Assembly: GCA_020161365.1 (NCBI GenBank)
Contig: JAIUNU010000005.1
Location: 1-64,000 of the forward strand
Direction of reading: 5' to 3'
DNA from: Pseudomonadota bacterium
GTDB lineage: Bacteria; Pseudomonadota; Alphaproteobacteria; Caulobacterales; Caulobacteraceae
Length of the DNA: 64,000 nt
Positions 24,154-32,036 of this stretch are shown here, in pieces; position 1 is the first letter of the stretch; every line of letters starts with the position of its first letter. Under the pieces are notes generated by a model. That model saw only the letters and a list, made by a program, of their open reading frames with translations, did no database searches and was not told the DNA's origin. Made by a program: the position numbers and the translations under genes.

Positions 24154-24663
24154 TCAGGCCTCCAGGTCCTGGCTCGTGGCCAGAAGCGCCGGCAGATCGC
24201 GGTCGCTGTCGCCCTTGAGCGTCTTGGTGACCGGCAGGGTCACGTAGTCGAACGAGACGTTGAGCGTGTCGAGCATGCTCTCCATGATCGCCTGGTAGTG
24301 CTCGATGCTGAAGGCGGCGATCGTGACCAGATAATCGACGTCGCCCAGCACCGCCTGACAGCCGATGACGTTGGGCAGACCGACGATCCCGGCCTCGAAC
24401 GTCCTGGCCTTGGCGTAGGAGTACTCGGTCAGCTTGACCTGCACGATGAAGGTCGAGAGCTTGGCGAGGCGACCCAGATCGACCTCGGCGTGATAGCCGC
24501 GGATGATCCTGGACTTCTCCAGGCGCTTCATCCGCTCCCAGCAGCGCGACGCCGACAGCCCGACTAACTCGCCCATTGCGGCCTTGGTGACGCGACCCTG
24601 GCGCTGCAGCAGGGCGAGGATCTTGATGTCGATCCGGTCGAGATCCTTACGCTGGTCGCTCAT
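24154..24663 (-). CDS. Lrp/AsnC-family transcriptional regulator
   Basis: A 169-aa full-length Lrp protein. The HTH spans about 8-60 (DRIDIKILALLQRQGRVTKA, then LVGLSASRCWERMKRLEKS). The RAM domain spans about 70-155 (YHAEVDLGRLAKLSTFIVQV, VIGCQAVLGDVDYLVTIAA, VSFDYVTLPVTKTLKGD). The C-terminus is about 15 residues longer than usual. It is divergent from the D-aminoacylase gene at 24830 and convergent with dgcA, so it could control either D-amino-acid gene. Confidence 0.9.
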   Translation of the reverse strand: MSDQRKDLDRIDIKILALLQRQGRVTKAAMGELVGLSASRCWERMKRLEKSRIIRGYHAEVDLGRLAKLSTFIVQVKLTEYSYAKARTFEAGIVGLPNVIGCQAVLGDVDYLVTIAAFSIEHYQAIMESMLDTLNVSFDYVTLPVTKTLKGDSDRDLPALLATSQDLEA

Positions 24664-24829
24664 GAGCTTTCCTAGTGACGCGCCAGCCTACGCTTAGCGC
24701 GATCGGAGCGATAAAGGTAAGCGCCCGCGCCGGCCTGCGGGAAGGCTCCTCGCGTCCGGAGCCCTCGAAACGACGGAAACCCTCGCGGGCGCGCGCTAGA
24801 GTCCGACGGGTGCAACAACGGGTGGGCGC

Positions 24830-26362
24830 ATGAGACTGTCCCTTTTCGGTTCGACCCTGGGCCTGGTGTGGCTGTTGGGGACGAGCGCCCTGGCCTCGAC
24901 GCTGATCGTCCGCGCCAAGGTGGTGGACGGGACGGGCGCGCCGGCGCGCGCCGTCAGTGTCCGGATCGACAACGACCGCATCGTCGCGGTCGGCAAGCTC
25001 AAGCCCAAGCCGGGCGAGGCGGTCGTCGACGCCAAGGGGCTGACCTTGGCGCCAGGTTTCATCGACGCGCACAGCCACCATGACCGGCAGGCCGAGGCGA
25101 CGCCGGAAATGGCGATGCTGACCGCCCAGGGCGTGACCACCATCGTGGTGGGACAGGACGGCTTTTCGGCCCTGCCGCTGAAGGCCTATTTCGACCAGCT
25201 GGCGACCGCGCCCCTGGCCGTCAATGTCGCCTCCTACACCGGCCACGGCAGCCTTCGGGCCCGCGCCATGGGCCAGGACTACAAGCGCGCGGCCACCTCG
25301 GCAGAGATGGCGGCCATGAACGCCGACCTGACCCAGGACATGCGCGCCGGCTCGCTGGGGCTGTCCACCGGCCTGGAATACGATCCGGGAATCTACGGCC
25401 CGCCTGAAGAGGTGGTGGCCCTGGCCAGGACCGCAGCCGCCAGCGGCGGGCGCTACATCAGCCACCTGCGCAGCGAGGACGTGAAGCTGGATGCGGCGAT
25501 CGACGAGATCATCGCGATTGGTCGTGAAACCAAGGCGCCGGTTCAGATCTCCCACCTGAAGATCGGCATCGTCGACCGCTGGGGCGAAGCGCCCAAGATC
25601 CTCGCCAAGCTGGACGCCGCGCGCGCTCAGGGCGTCAACATCACCGCCGATGTCTATCCCTACAGCTATTGGCAGAGCAATCTGTCGGTCCTGTTGCCGG
25701 AGCGGAACTTCGAAGACCGGGCCGCCGCGCGGTTCGCCCTGACCAAGCTGACCACGCCGGACGGCCTGCGTATCGCGGTGTTCGCGCCGGATCCTTCCCT
25801 GGTGGGCAAGACCATCGCCCAGATCGCAGCCGAGCGCGGGGCCGATCCGGTCGAAACCTATCTGACCCTGACTCGCCAGTCGGAGGCCTATATGGCCGCG
25901 CATCTGGACCTCGAGCGCGCCGACGCCGTGATCGGCTCCGCCATGTCCGAGGCCGACATCGCCGCGTTCGTCGCTTGGAAGCATTCCGTGATCTGTTCGG
26001 ACGGCATGACCCACGGCCTGCATCCGCGCGGGTTCGGGGCCTTCGCCAAGGTCCTGCGGCTGTATGTGCGGGAGCAGCGTCTGCTGACCCTGGAGCAGGC
26101 GGTCCACAAGATGTCCGCCCAGACGGCCGCCCAGCTCGGCATCGCCGGACGCGGAACCATCGCGCCGGGCTTTCACGCCGATCTCGTACTGTTCGATCCT
26201 TCGACGATCACCGACCACGCAGATGTGGATCATCCCAACGCCCTGGCGACGGGGGTCAGCACGGTCTGGGTCAACGGCGCGATCGTCTTCGACAAGGGCG
26301 CGCCGACTACTGCGCGGCCGGGCAAGGTCGTACGGCGGGCCGGCTGGCGGTCGGACGGTTAG
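24830..26362 (+). CDS. Exported N-acyl-D-amino-acid deacylase (D-aminoacylase)
   Basis: A 510-aa amidohydrolase that removes N-acyl groups from D-amino acids, here in the periplasm because a signal peptide (MRLSLFGSTLGLVWLLGTSA) precedes the mature part. Metal-site motifs are IDAHSHHD near residue 79, GLSTGLEYDPGIY, ISHLRSED, QISHLKIGIVDRWG and the acid in CSDGMTHGLHPRG. The C-terminal AQLGIAGRGTIAPGFHADLV is the composite-domain signature of the superfamily. Products such as D-Glu could feed DgcN/DgcA encoded next door. Its stop overlaps the convergent DUF1338 gene by 4 bp. Confidence 0.88.
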   Translation: MRLSLFGSTLGLVWLLGTSALASTLIVRAKVVDGTGAPARAVSVRIDNDRIVAVGKLKPKPGEAVVDAKGLTLAPGFIDAHSHHDRQAEATPEMAMLTAQGVTTIVVGQDGFSALPLKAYFDQLATAPLAVNVASYTGHGSLRARAMGQDYKRAATSAEMAAMNADLTQDMRAGSLGLSTGLEYDPGIYGPPEEVVALARTAAASGGRYISHLRSEDVKLDAAIDEIIAIGRETKAPVQISHLKIGIVDRWGEAPKILAKLDAARAQGVNITADVYPYSYWQSNLSVLLPERNFEDRAAARFALTKLTTPDGLRIAVFAPDPSLVGKTIAQIAAERGADPVETYLTLTRQSEAYMAAHLDLERADAVIGSAMSEADIAAFVAWKHSVICSDGMTHGLHPRGFGAFAKVLRLYVREQRLLTLEQAVHKMSAQTAAQLGIAGRGTIAPGFHADLVLFDPSTITDHADVDHPNALATGVSTVWVNGAIVFDKGAPTTARPGKVVRRAGWRSDG

Positions 26363-27375
26363 GCCGCTTCCGTCATCTTGAAGATGCCCTGGGCGTTGCC
26401 GCTGTCGAAGCGCAGGTCCAGCCGCTCGACGCCGTGTTCGTCGACAAACCGATCGCGGCTGATGAACTCGTGGAACGAGCCCGGCACGACCCGGCTTTCT
26501 TCGCCCGCATCTGTGACGAAGACGCGCGTGACCGGCTGAGCCTTGAAGGCGGTCTGGCGCACGCGGCCCGAACCGGAAATCTCGACGGCGTCCTTGATCG
26601 GCCGGCCCAAGGCCTTCTGGGCGTCCGACACCGCCTGGACGTCGGGGACGCGATCGGTGGCGTGATTGAAGGCCTGGCCCTCGGTGGCGATCCAGGCGGC
26701 CTCGGCCGATTCCGCCTTCAGCGCCTCGTAGTGCTCCAGCCGCAGCGGACCGTGGGTGCGGGCGAAGGCGGCGATCACTTCGGGAAGAGCGGCGCGCGCC
26801 CGATCCAGATCGCACGCGCCCGTGGCCGAGAAAGCCTCCAGGGCCGCCTTGGCCGCCGGGCCGAGCGGATCGGTCGATGCGTCGAACACGGCGTGGGCGA
26901 TGACCTGGAAGGCCGGCGAGAAGCGTTGGACATGCAGCTCGCTGACGAAGAACTGCGGGATCGCTTCGGGCAGGTCGAGATGGGCGTAGGCGCGGCCGGT
27001 CATCTTCAGTCGATCCAGCGGATAGACGTCGGCCACGGCGTAGCCCAGCGGCGTCAGGAGGCGGGCGAAGGCCAGGTGTCCGCCGGGCAGGGCGCCCGTC
27101 GGGCCGTCGCCGAAGTCGATGGTGCGCAGGGCGCCGTGGTCGAACAGGATCCGATGGCCCGCCGCCCGTCGCTCGGTCACATAGGCCGCGCCTAGCGGCA
27201 CGCGGTTCATCACGTCATGGAACAGCGCCGCGTTCAGGGCCATGGCGAAGACCCCGCGCGAGACCGGTCCGTCGGTCTCCGAGGTCAGGACGGGCGCGAT
27301 CTCCAGGACGTCCAGGATGGTGGCGGCCGCCGTCTGGCCCAGGACCGAGGCGACGAGGCTGGAAAGGTGCGACAT
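26359..27375 (-). CDS. hglS: DUF1338 2-oxoadipate dioxygenase/decarboxylase (HglS-like)
   Basis: A 338-aa member of DUF1338. Characterised members (HglS) convert 2-oxoadipate to D-2-hydroxyglutarate with O2 and Fe(II) in lysine breakdown. Visible family parts are ALNAALFHDVMNRVPLGAAY, ILFDHGALRTIDFGD, YPLDRLKMTGRAYAHLDLPE and FFVSELHVQRFSP, which hold candidate metal ligands (His and Glu). It is shorter than the Pseudomonas putida enzyme (about 460 aa), lacking part of the C-terminus. It is the last gene of the operon and starts 11 bp after the semialdehyde dehydrogenase; the next-door D-2-hydroxyglutarate dehydrogenase would consume its product. Confidence 0.82.
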   Translation of the reverse strand: MSHLSSLVASVLGQTAAATILDVLEIAPVLTSETDGPVSRGVFAMALNAALFHDVMNRVPLGAAYVTERRAAGHRILFDHGALRTIDFGDGPTGALPGGHLAFARLLTPLGYAVADVYPLDRLKMTGRAYAHLDLPEAIPQFFVSELHVQRFSPAFQVIAHAVFDASTDPLGPAAKAALEAFSATGACDLDRARAALPEVIAAFARTHGPLRLEHYEALKAESAEAAWIATEGQAFNHATDRVPDVQAVSDAQKALGRPIKDAVEISGSGRVRQTAFKAQPVTRVFVTDAGEESRVVPGSFHEFISRDRFVDEHGVERLDLRFDSGNAQGIFKMTEAA

Positions 27376-27386
27376 GTCGGCGGGCC

Positions 27387-28910
27387 TCAGACGTCGAAGG
27401 TGACGCCCTGCGCCAGCGGCAGGGTGGTCCCATAGTTGATGGTGTTGGTGGCGCGGCGCATGTAGGCCTTCCAGCTGTCGGAGCCGGCCTCGCGCCCGCC
27501 GCCGGTTTCCTTCTCGCCGCCGAACGCGCCGCCGATCTCGGCGCCCGAGGGACCGATATTGACGTTTGCGATGCCGCAGTCGCTGCCTTCGCTCGACACG
27601 AACCGCTCGGCCTCGCGGACGTTCAGCGTGAAGATCGACGACGACAGGCCCTGGGCCACGTCGTTCTGGGCGGCGATGGCTTCGTCCAGTTCGCTGTAGC
27701 GCATGACATAGAGAATCGGCGCGAACGTCTCGCGCCGGACGACCTCGGCCTGGTGATCGATCTCGACCAGGGCCGGCGCGGCGTAGAAGGCGTCCGGTCC
27801 GGCAATGTCGACGCGGGCGCCGCCGGTGACCGTTCCGCCCGCCGCGCGGGCCTGCTCGAGCGCGCCTTGCATGGCGTCGAACGCGGCCTTGTCGACCAAA
27901 GGCCCGACCAACACGCCGCCAGCGCGCGGGTCGCCGACGGGCACGCTGGCGTAGGCGGCCTTCAGGCGGGAAACGAAGGCGTCATAGACGCTGTCATGCA
28001 CGAACAGTCGACGCAGCGTGGTGCAGCGCTGGCCGGCGGTGCCCATGGCCGCAAACGCCACGCCGCGAAGCGTCAGGTCCAGGTCCGCCGACGGCGCGAC
28101 GATGGCGGCGTTGTTGCCGCCCAGCTCCAACAGGGCTCGGGCGAAGCGGGCAGCCAGACGCGGACCGACCTGCCGCCCCATGGCGGTCGAGCCCGTGGCC
28201 GAGACCAGCGGAACCTTGGGGTGATCGACCAGGGCCTCACCCACGGCGCGGCCGCCGATCAGCAGAGAAGACAGCCCGTCGGGGGCGTCCGGACCGAACT
28301 TGGCGCGGGCCTTCTCGAAAAGGGCCTGGACGGCCAGGGCCGTCAGCGGGGTCTTTTCCGAAGGTTTCCAGACCACGGCGTCGCCGCAGACGAAGGCCAG
28401 GGCCGCGTTCCACGACCACACCGCGACCGGGAAATTGAAGGCGCTGATCACGCCGACAACGCCCAGCGGGTGCCAGGTCTCCATCATCCGGTGCGACGGG
28501 CGCTCGGTGGCCAGGGTCAAGCCGAACAGCTGGCGCGACAGGCCCGTAGCGTAGTCGCAGATGTCGATCATTTCCTGCACCTCGCCCAGGCCCTCTGACG
28601 CGACCTTGCCGGCCTCCAGGGTGACAAGGGCGGCCAGGTCGTCCTTGGCCGCGCGCAGTTCTTCGCCCAGCAGGCGGACCAGCTCGCCCCGGCGCGGGGC
28701 GGGGACCTTTCGCCACGCGAGGAAGGCCTGGTGGGCCGTCTCGATCACCTGCGCCGCCTCCTCGGAGCTGTGTTCGCCCAGACGCGCCAGCACCTCGCCG
28801 GTCACCGGCGAGCGAGCGGCCAGCACGCCGCCGTCCAGGACGGAGGGAGCGACGCCCAGACGCGTCAGCAGGGCGCGGGCGTCGGCGATGGCGGTGGGCA
28901 GGGTGGTCAT
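27387..28910 (-). CDS. amaB: L-aminoadipate-semialdehyde dehydrogenase (ALDH7/AmaB family)
   Basis: A 507-aa NAD-dependent aldehyde dehydrogenase of the ALDH7A1 (antiquitin) group that oxidises 2-aminoadipate 6-semialdehyde to 2-aminoadipate. It shows PLGVVGVISAFNFPVAVWSW, VVWKPSEKTPLTALA, SATGSTAMGRQVGPRL, the glutamate in LLELGGNNAAIV, the nucleophile in GTAGQRCTTLRRL, and the C-terminal GGAFGGEKETGGGREAGSD, a group signature. Its ATG overlaps the stop of the upstream dehydrogenase gene (ATGA), giving translational coupling. The operon context supports lysine catabolism strongly. Confidence 0.88.
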   Translation of the reverse strand: MTTLPTAIADARALLTRLGVAPSVLDGGVLAARSPVTGEVLARLGEHSSEEAAQVIETAHQAFLAWRKVPAPRRGELVRLLGEELRAAKDDLAALVTLEAGKVASEGLGEVQEMIDICDYATGLSRQLFGLTLATERPSHRMMETWHPLGVVGVISAFNFPVAVWSWNAALAFVCGDAVVWKPSEKTPLTALAVQALFEKARAKFGPDAPDGLSSLLIGGRAVGEALVDHPKVPLVSATGSTAMGRQVGPRLAARFARALLELGGNNAAIVAPSADLDLTLRGVAFAAMGTAGQRCTTLRRLFVHDSVYDAFVSRLKAAYASVPVGDPRAGGVLVGPLVDKAAFDAMQGALEQARAAGGTVTGGARVDIAGPDAFYAAPALVEIDHQAEVVRRETFAPILYVMRYSELDEAIAAQNDVAQGLSSSIFTLNVREAERFVSSEGSDCGIANVNIGPSGAEIGGAFGGEKETGGGREAGSDSWKAYMRRATNTINYGTTLPLAQGVTFDV

Positions 28911-30343
28911 CGGCAGTCCTGGCTAGGCGAAAGGCGAGAAGGATCGGGCGTCAGTCGGACACTGGCCGACCCGCGCCCGAACACGGCGGCGACGGAGGCG
29001 GCATAGTCCCGCGCGACGCGCGGTGTGAAGCGCTCATAAGCGTCCTGAACGGCGCGTCCAAGGCCATGCTCGCCGCTGAAGCTGGCGGAGAACCCCCCCA
29101 TGGCGAGACCAAGGACCGCCTCGCGCAGGGCCGCACGCCGCTCGGGATCGGCGGGACCCACGAGGTTGAAGTGGATTCCGCCGTCGGCGATGTGGCCAAA
29201 GTCGCAAAGGACGTAATCGGGGAAATCGGCGGCCAGCATCGCGAGGGCCTCGGTCCGGAAGCGCGCCAGATCGCGGCGGCGGAAACTGAGGTCGAAGCCC
29301 AGCACCGGGCCGCTGGCCCGCAGACCTTCCGACAGCGCATGGCGCAGGGTCCACATCCTGGTCGTCGGGCCAAACAGGGCGTCGGCCAGCGGCGCGTCGT
29401 CGCGGTCCAGCAACTGGCCGGCGATCTGCTGCAACGTATCGTCCAGGCTGGCCTCGCCGTCGCGGGGCGACCAGGACCGGGTCAGCTCCACCAGCACCGC
29501 ATAGTCGGGAACGCCGCCCGAGAACGGATTGGCCAGGGACGGCACGTGGGCGATGGCCCGCTCCATCGCCGCCCGCGACATGCCCTCGAACGCGGTCAGC
29601 ATGGCGCCGGCCTCGGCCTCGAAGGCGCACAACAGCGGCAGCACCGCATCCAGGTCCCGCGGAATCAGCAGGGCCGCAGCGGTCTGGCGGGGCCGGTGGT
29701 GCACCTCGACGGTGACCCGGGTGATGACGCCGAACGCGCCGCAGCCGCCGACGAACAGCTGCCGCAGCGCGAGCGCGGCGTTGTCCTTGCGCAGGCCGTG
29801 CGACAAGGTCAGCACCGTGCCCTGGGCGTTCGGCAGCACCACCTCCAGCCCCAGCACGTGACGGCGCATGTCGCCATAGCGCAGGAACCGGGCGCCGCCG
29901 GTGTTGGTGGCGGCCATGCCGCCCAGGCTGGGATCGGCCCCCAGGTCGATGGGCAGGAAAAGGCCGTGGGGCTCCAGCGCCGCGTTCAGGGTCGACAGGC
30001 GCACGCCGGCTCCCACCGTCACCGTGCGGTCGTCCGGGTCGATCTCCAACGGCGCGGTCAAGCGATCCAGAGACAGCACCAGCTGGTCGCCGCTGGCGTC
30101 CGGCGTGGAGCCTTCGACGAGGCCGGTATTGGCGCCCTGCGGCACGAAGGCCAGGCCCTCACGCGCGCAGTAGGCGACCACGGCCGACACCTCTGCGGTG
30201 GTCGCCGGTCTGACGACGGCCGCCGCCCGGCCCTGGGCGTAGCGCGCGGGCGTCTCATAGCCGGCGCGATCGGCCGCCGCCGACACAAGCCCGGCGGGAC
30301 CGACCAGCGCTTCGAGCGCGGTCAGGTGGCGAGCGGCCAGCAC
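28907..30343 (-). CDS. FAD-linked D-2-hydroxyglutarate dehydrogenase-type oxidase
   Basis: A 478-aa flavoprotein of the FAD_binding_4 / FAD-oxidase_C class (D-lactate and D-2-hydroxyglutarate dehydrogenases). The FAD domain (about 35-210) has VPQGANTGLVEGSTPDASGD and DLGADPSLGGMAATNTGGAR. The C-terminal domain has DFGHIADGGIHFNLV, with metal/substrate histidines, and FSGEHGLGR. In this operon it would oxidise the D-2-hydroxyglutarate made by the HglS-like enzyme to 2-oxoglutarate. GTG 30343 lies 1 bp beyond the upstream stop; the longer reading to 30409 overlaps that gene. D-lactate or glycolate as substrate is the alternative. Confidence 0.83.
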   Translation of the reverse strand: MLAARHLTALEALVGPAGLVSAAADRAGYETPARYAQGRAAAVVRPATTAEVSAVVAYCAREGLAFVPQGANTGLVEGSTPDASGDQLVLSLDRLTAPLEIDPDDRTVTVGAGVRLSTLNAALEPHGLFLPIDLGADPSLGGMAATNTGGARFLRYGDMRRHVLGLEVVLPNAQGTVLTLSHGLRKDNAALALRQLFVGGCGAFGVITRVTVEVHHRPRQTAAALLIPRDLDAVLPLLCAFEAEAGAMLTAFEGMSRAAMERAIAHVPSLANPFSGGVPDYAVLVELTRSWSPRDGEASLDDTLQQIAGQLLDRDDAPLADALFGPTTRMWTLRHALSEGLRASGPVLGFDLSFRRRDLARFRTEALAMLAADFPDYVLCDFGHIADGGIHFNLVGPADPERRAALREAVLGLAMGGFSASFSGEHGLGRAVQDAYERFTPRVARDYAASVAAVFGRGSASVRLTPDPSRLSPSQDCR

Positions 30344-30344
30344 G

Positions 30345-31445
30345 TCAGGCGGCGAGGTCGACGGCCGACGAGGGGGCGTAGAGCCGCCCGAAACGGTTGG
30401 CCAGAACATCGGCCAGCGCCACGTCCTCCTGGCGCACGAAGCCGGCGGTGGGCAGCTTGCCCTCGGCCAGCAGGTCCAGAACCGTGCAGATGCCGGCCGC
30501 CGTGGTGAGTTGGATCGCGCTACGCGGCCGGCCGCCGATCTCGGCGCCGTAGATCTTCTGGGCGTAGGTCTCCTGCATCAGCCGCCCGCCGCGCAGGCCG
30601 CTGACGCTGACGAACACGATGACCACGTCCTGCAAGGTGGCGGGCAGGGCGTTCTCCAGGATGTCCTTCAGGACCGAGCGCCGTTCGCGAAGGCGAAGAT
30701 CGTGCAGCAGCGCCTTCATCAGGGCCGCGTGACCGGGGTAGCGGATCGTCCGGTAAGAGAGGTTGCGGACCTTGCCGTCGAGGGTCTCGCACAGCGTGCC
30801 CAGCCCGCCGGAGGTGTTGAAGGCCTCGTACAGCACGCCGTCCAGGGCGAATTCCTCCCGGTCTTCCAGCGGCTGGGTCTCACGGCGCACCCCGCCGACG
30901 ATGGCTTCGCAAGGCTCGCAGTATTCGTTGATCAGACCGTCGGTCGACCAGGTCAGATTATAGTTCAGCGCGTTCGACGGAAACTTCGGCAAGGCGCCCA
31001 CGCCCATGCGCACGTCATGCAGTTCATCGAAGCGCTGGGCCAGATCGTAGGCCGCGATGCCGATGAAGCCCGGCGCCAGGCCGCACTGCGGGACGAAGGC
31101 GCTGCCGGCGGTCAGCGCCATCGCCTTGACCGCGCGCGTGCTCGCCACGTCCTCGGTCAGGTCAAGGTAGTGGGCGCCGGCGGTCTTGGCCGCGCGGGCG
31201 ATGGCCACGGTCAGGTGGAAGGGCGCGGCGCTCAGCACCGCGAACTTGCCGGCCAGCAGGCGATCCAATGCGGCTTCGTCGGTGATGTCGACCTGGGCCT
31301 TGTTCACCGGCGCGGTGGTTTCCAGGCGTTCCAGCGTCTGGGCGCAGGCGTCGGCGACCGTCACGGCGTAGTCGCCGCACCCCGCCAGCATCTCGGCGAT
31401 CATCGACCCGATCTTGCCGCCCCCGACAACCACGACCTTTTTCAT
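30345..31445 (-). CDS. Saccharopine dehydrogenase-family enzyme (lysine 6-dehydrogenase or saccharopine dehydrogenase)
   Basis: A 366-aa NAD(P)-dependent enzyme. The Rossmann loop is VVVVGGGKIGSMIAEMLAG near the start; LSAAPFHLTVAIARAAKTAG, HYLDLTEDV and FVPQCGLAPGFIGIAAYDLA are family signatures. Members either split saccharopine to glutamate plus aminoadipate semialdehyde or, as lysine 6-dehydrogenase, form the semialdehyde directly from lysine. No lysine-oxoglutarate reductase lies nearby, so the lysine 6-dehydrogenase option is attractive. GGGAGAG precedes ATG 31445. It is the first gene of the four-gene operon and divergent from an Lrp gene. Confidence 0.8.
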   Translation of the reverse strand: MKKVVVVGGGKIGSMIAEMLAGCGDYAVTVADACAQTLERLETTAPVNKAQVDITDEAALDRLLAGKFAVLSAAPFHLTVAIARAAKTAGAHYLDLTEDVASTRAVKAMALTAGSAFVPQCGLAPGFIGIAAYDLAQRFDELHDVRMGVGALPKFPSNALNYNLTWSTDGLINEYCEPCEAIVGGVRRETQPLEDREEFALDGVLYEAFNTSGGLGTLCETLDGKVRNLSYRTIRYPGHAALMKALLHDLRLRERRSVLKDILENALPATLQDVVIVFVSVSGLRGGRLMQETYAQKIYGAEIGGRPRSAIQLTTAAGICTVLDLLAEGKLPTAGFVRQEDVALADVLANRFGRLYAPSSAVDLAA

Positions 31446-31528
31446 GCGCCCGGCTCTCCCTTGAAGGACGAGGGCCATGATGCGGGCGAGGCTGACGAAT
31501 TATAGTGGCGAGGCCGTCGAAATGATGT

Positions 31529-31537
31529 GAAATTTTC
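31529..31537. promoter_or_regulatory. Candidate Lrp operator in the divergent lysine-operon promoter
   Basis: GAAATTTTC, a near-palindrome in an AT-rich stretch of the 119-bp gap between the lysine operon and its divergent Lrp gene. Lrp sites are degenerate, so this is a weak call. Confidence 0.3.
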
Positions 31538-31564
31538 GGCGAAACGCAGGGGTGACTTCGCACA

Positions 31565-31996
31565 ATGACGATCGATCTGGTCGACCAGAAACTGCTCGAC
31601 GCCCTGCGCGAGAACGGACGGGCCTCGACAGCGGACCTGGCGCGCCGGGTGGGACGATCGCGCACGACGGTGCAAAGTCGGATCGAACGCCTGGAACGTG
31701 ACGGGGTCATCGTGGGCTACGGGGTCCGGCTGGCTGCGGACCATGCGCACGGCGCTGTGCGCGCCCAGGTCATGATCAAGGTCGCGCCGAAGGAGAGCCG
31801 TGCGGTGGAGGCGGCCCTGCGCGCCATTCCCGAGGTGCGGGTTCTGCATTCGGTCAGCGGCGACTTCGACATGATCGCGGTGGCCGCCACGGCCTCGGTC
31901 GCCCGGATGGACGAGGTGATCGACAGCATCGGCCATTTGCCCGGCGTCGAGCGCACGACCTCGTCAATCATCCTGTCCACCAAGTTCGACCGGTAG
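31565..31996 (+). CDS. Lrp/AsnC-family regulator of the lysine operon
   Basis: A 143-aa Lrp protein. The HTH covers about 5-50 (LVDQKLLDALRENGRASTAD, then RVGRSRTTVQSRIERLERDG) and the RAM domain about 60-140 (HAHGAVRAQVMIKVAPKESR, LHSVSGDFDMIAVAATAS, LPGVERTTSSIILST). It is divergent from the four-gene lysine operon with 119 bp between starts, the usual layout of a local amino-acid-sensing regulator, as with BkdR and other specific Lrp relatives. Lysine or a pathway intermediate is the likely ligand. Confidence 0.9.
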   Translation: MTIDLVDQKLLDALRENGRASTADLARRVGRSRTTVQSRIERLERDGVIVGYGVRLAADHAHGAVRAQVMIKVAPKESRAVEAALRAIPEVRVLHSVSGDFDMIAVAATASVARMDEVIDSIGHLPGVERTTSSIILSTKFDR

Positions 31997-32036
31997 GCCG
32001 CGCCCCGGCGAGGGGGCGCGGCGCATCAGGCTTGTC

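Noticed and set aside
24647..26815. 722-codon minus-strand open frame
   Set aside because: Antisense to the D-aminoacylase and composed of Arg/Gly/Gln-rich shadow sequence.
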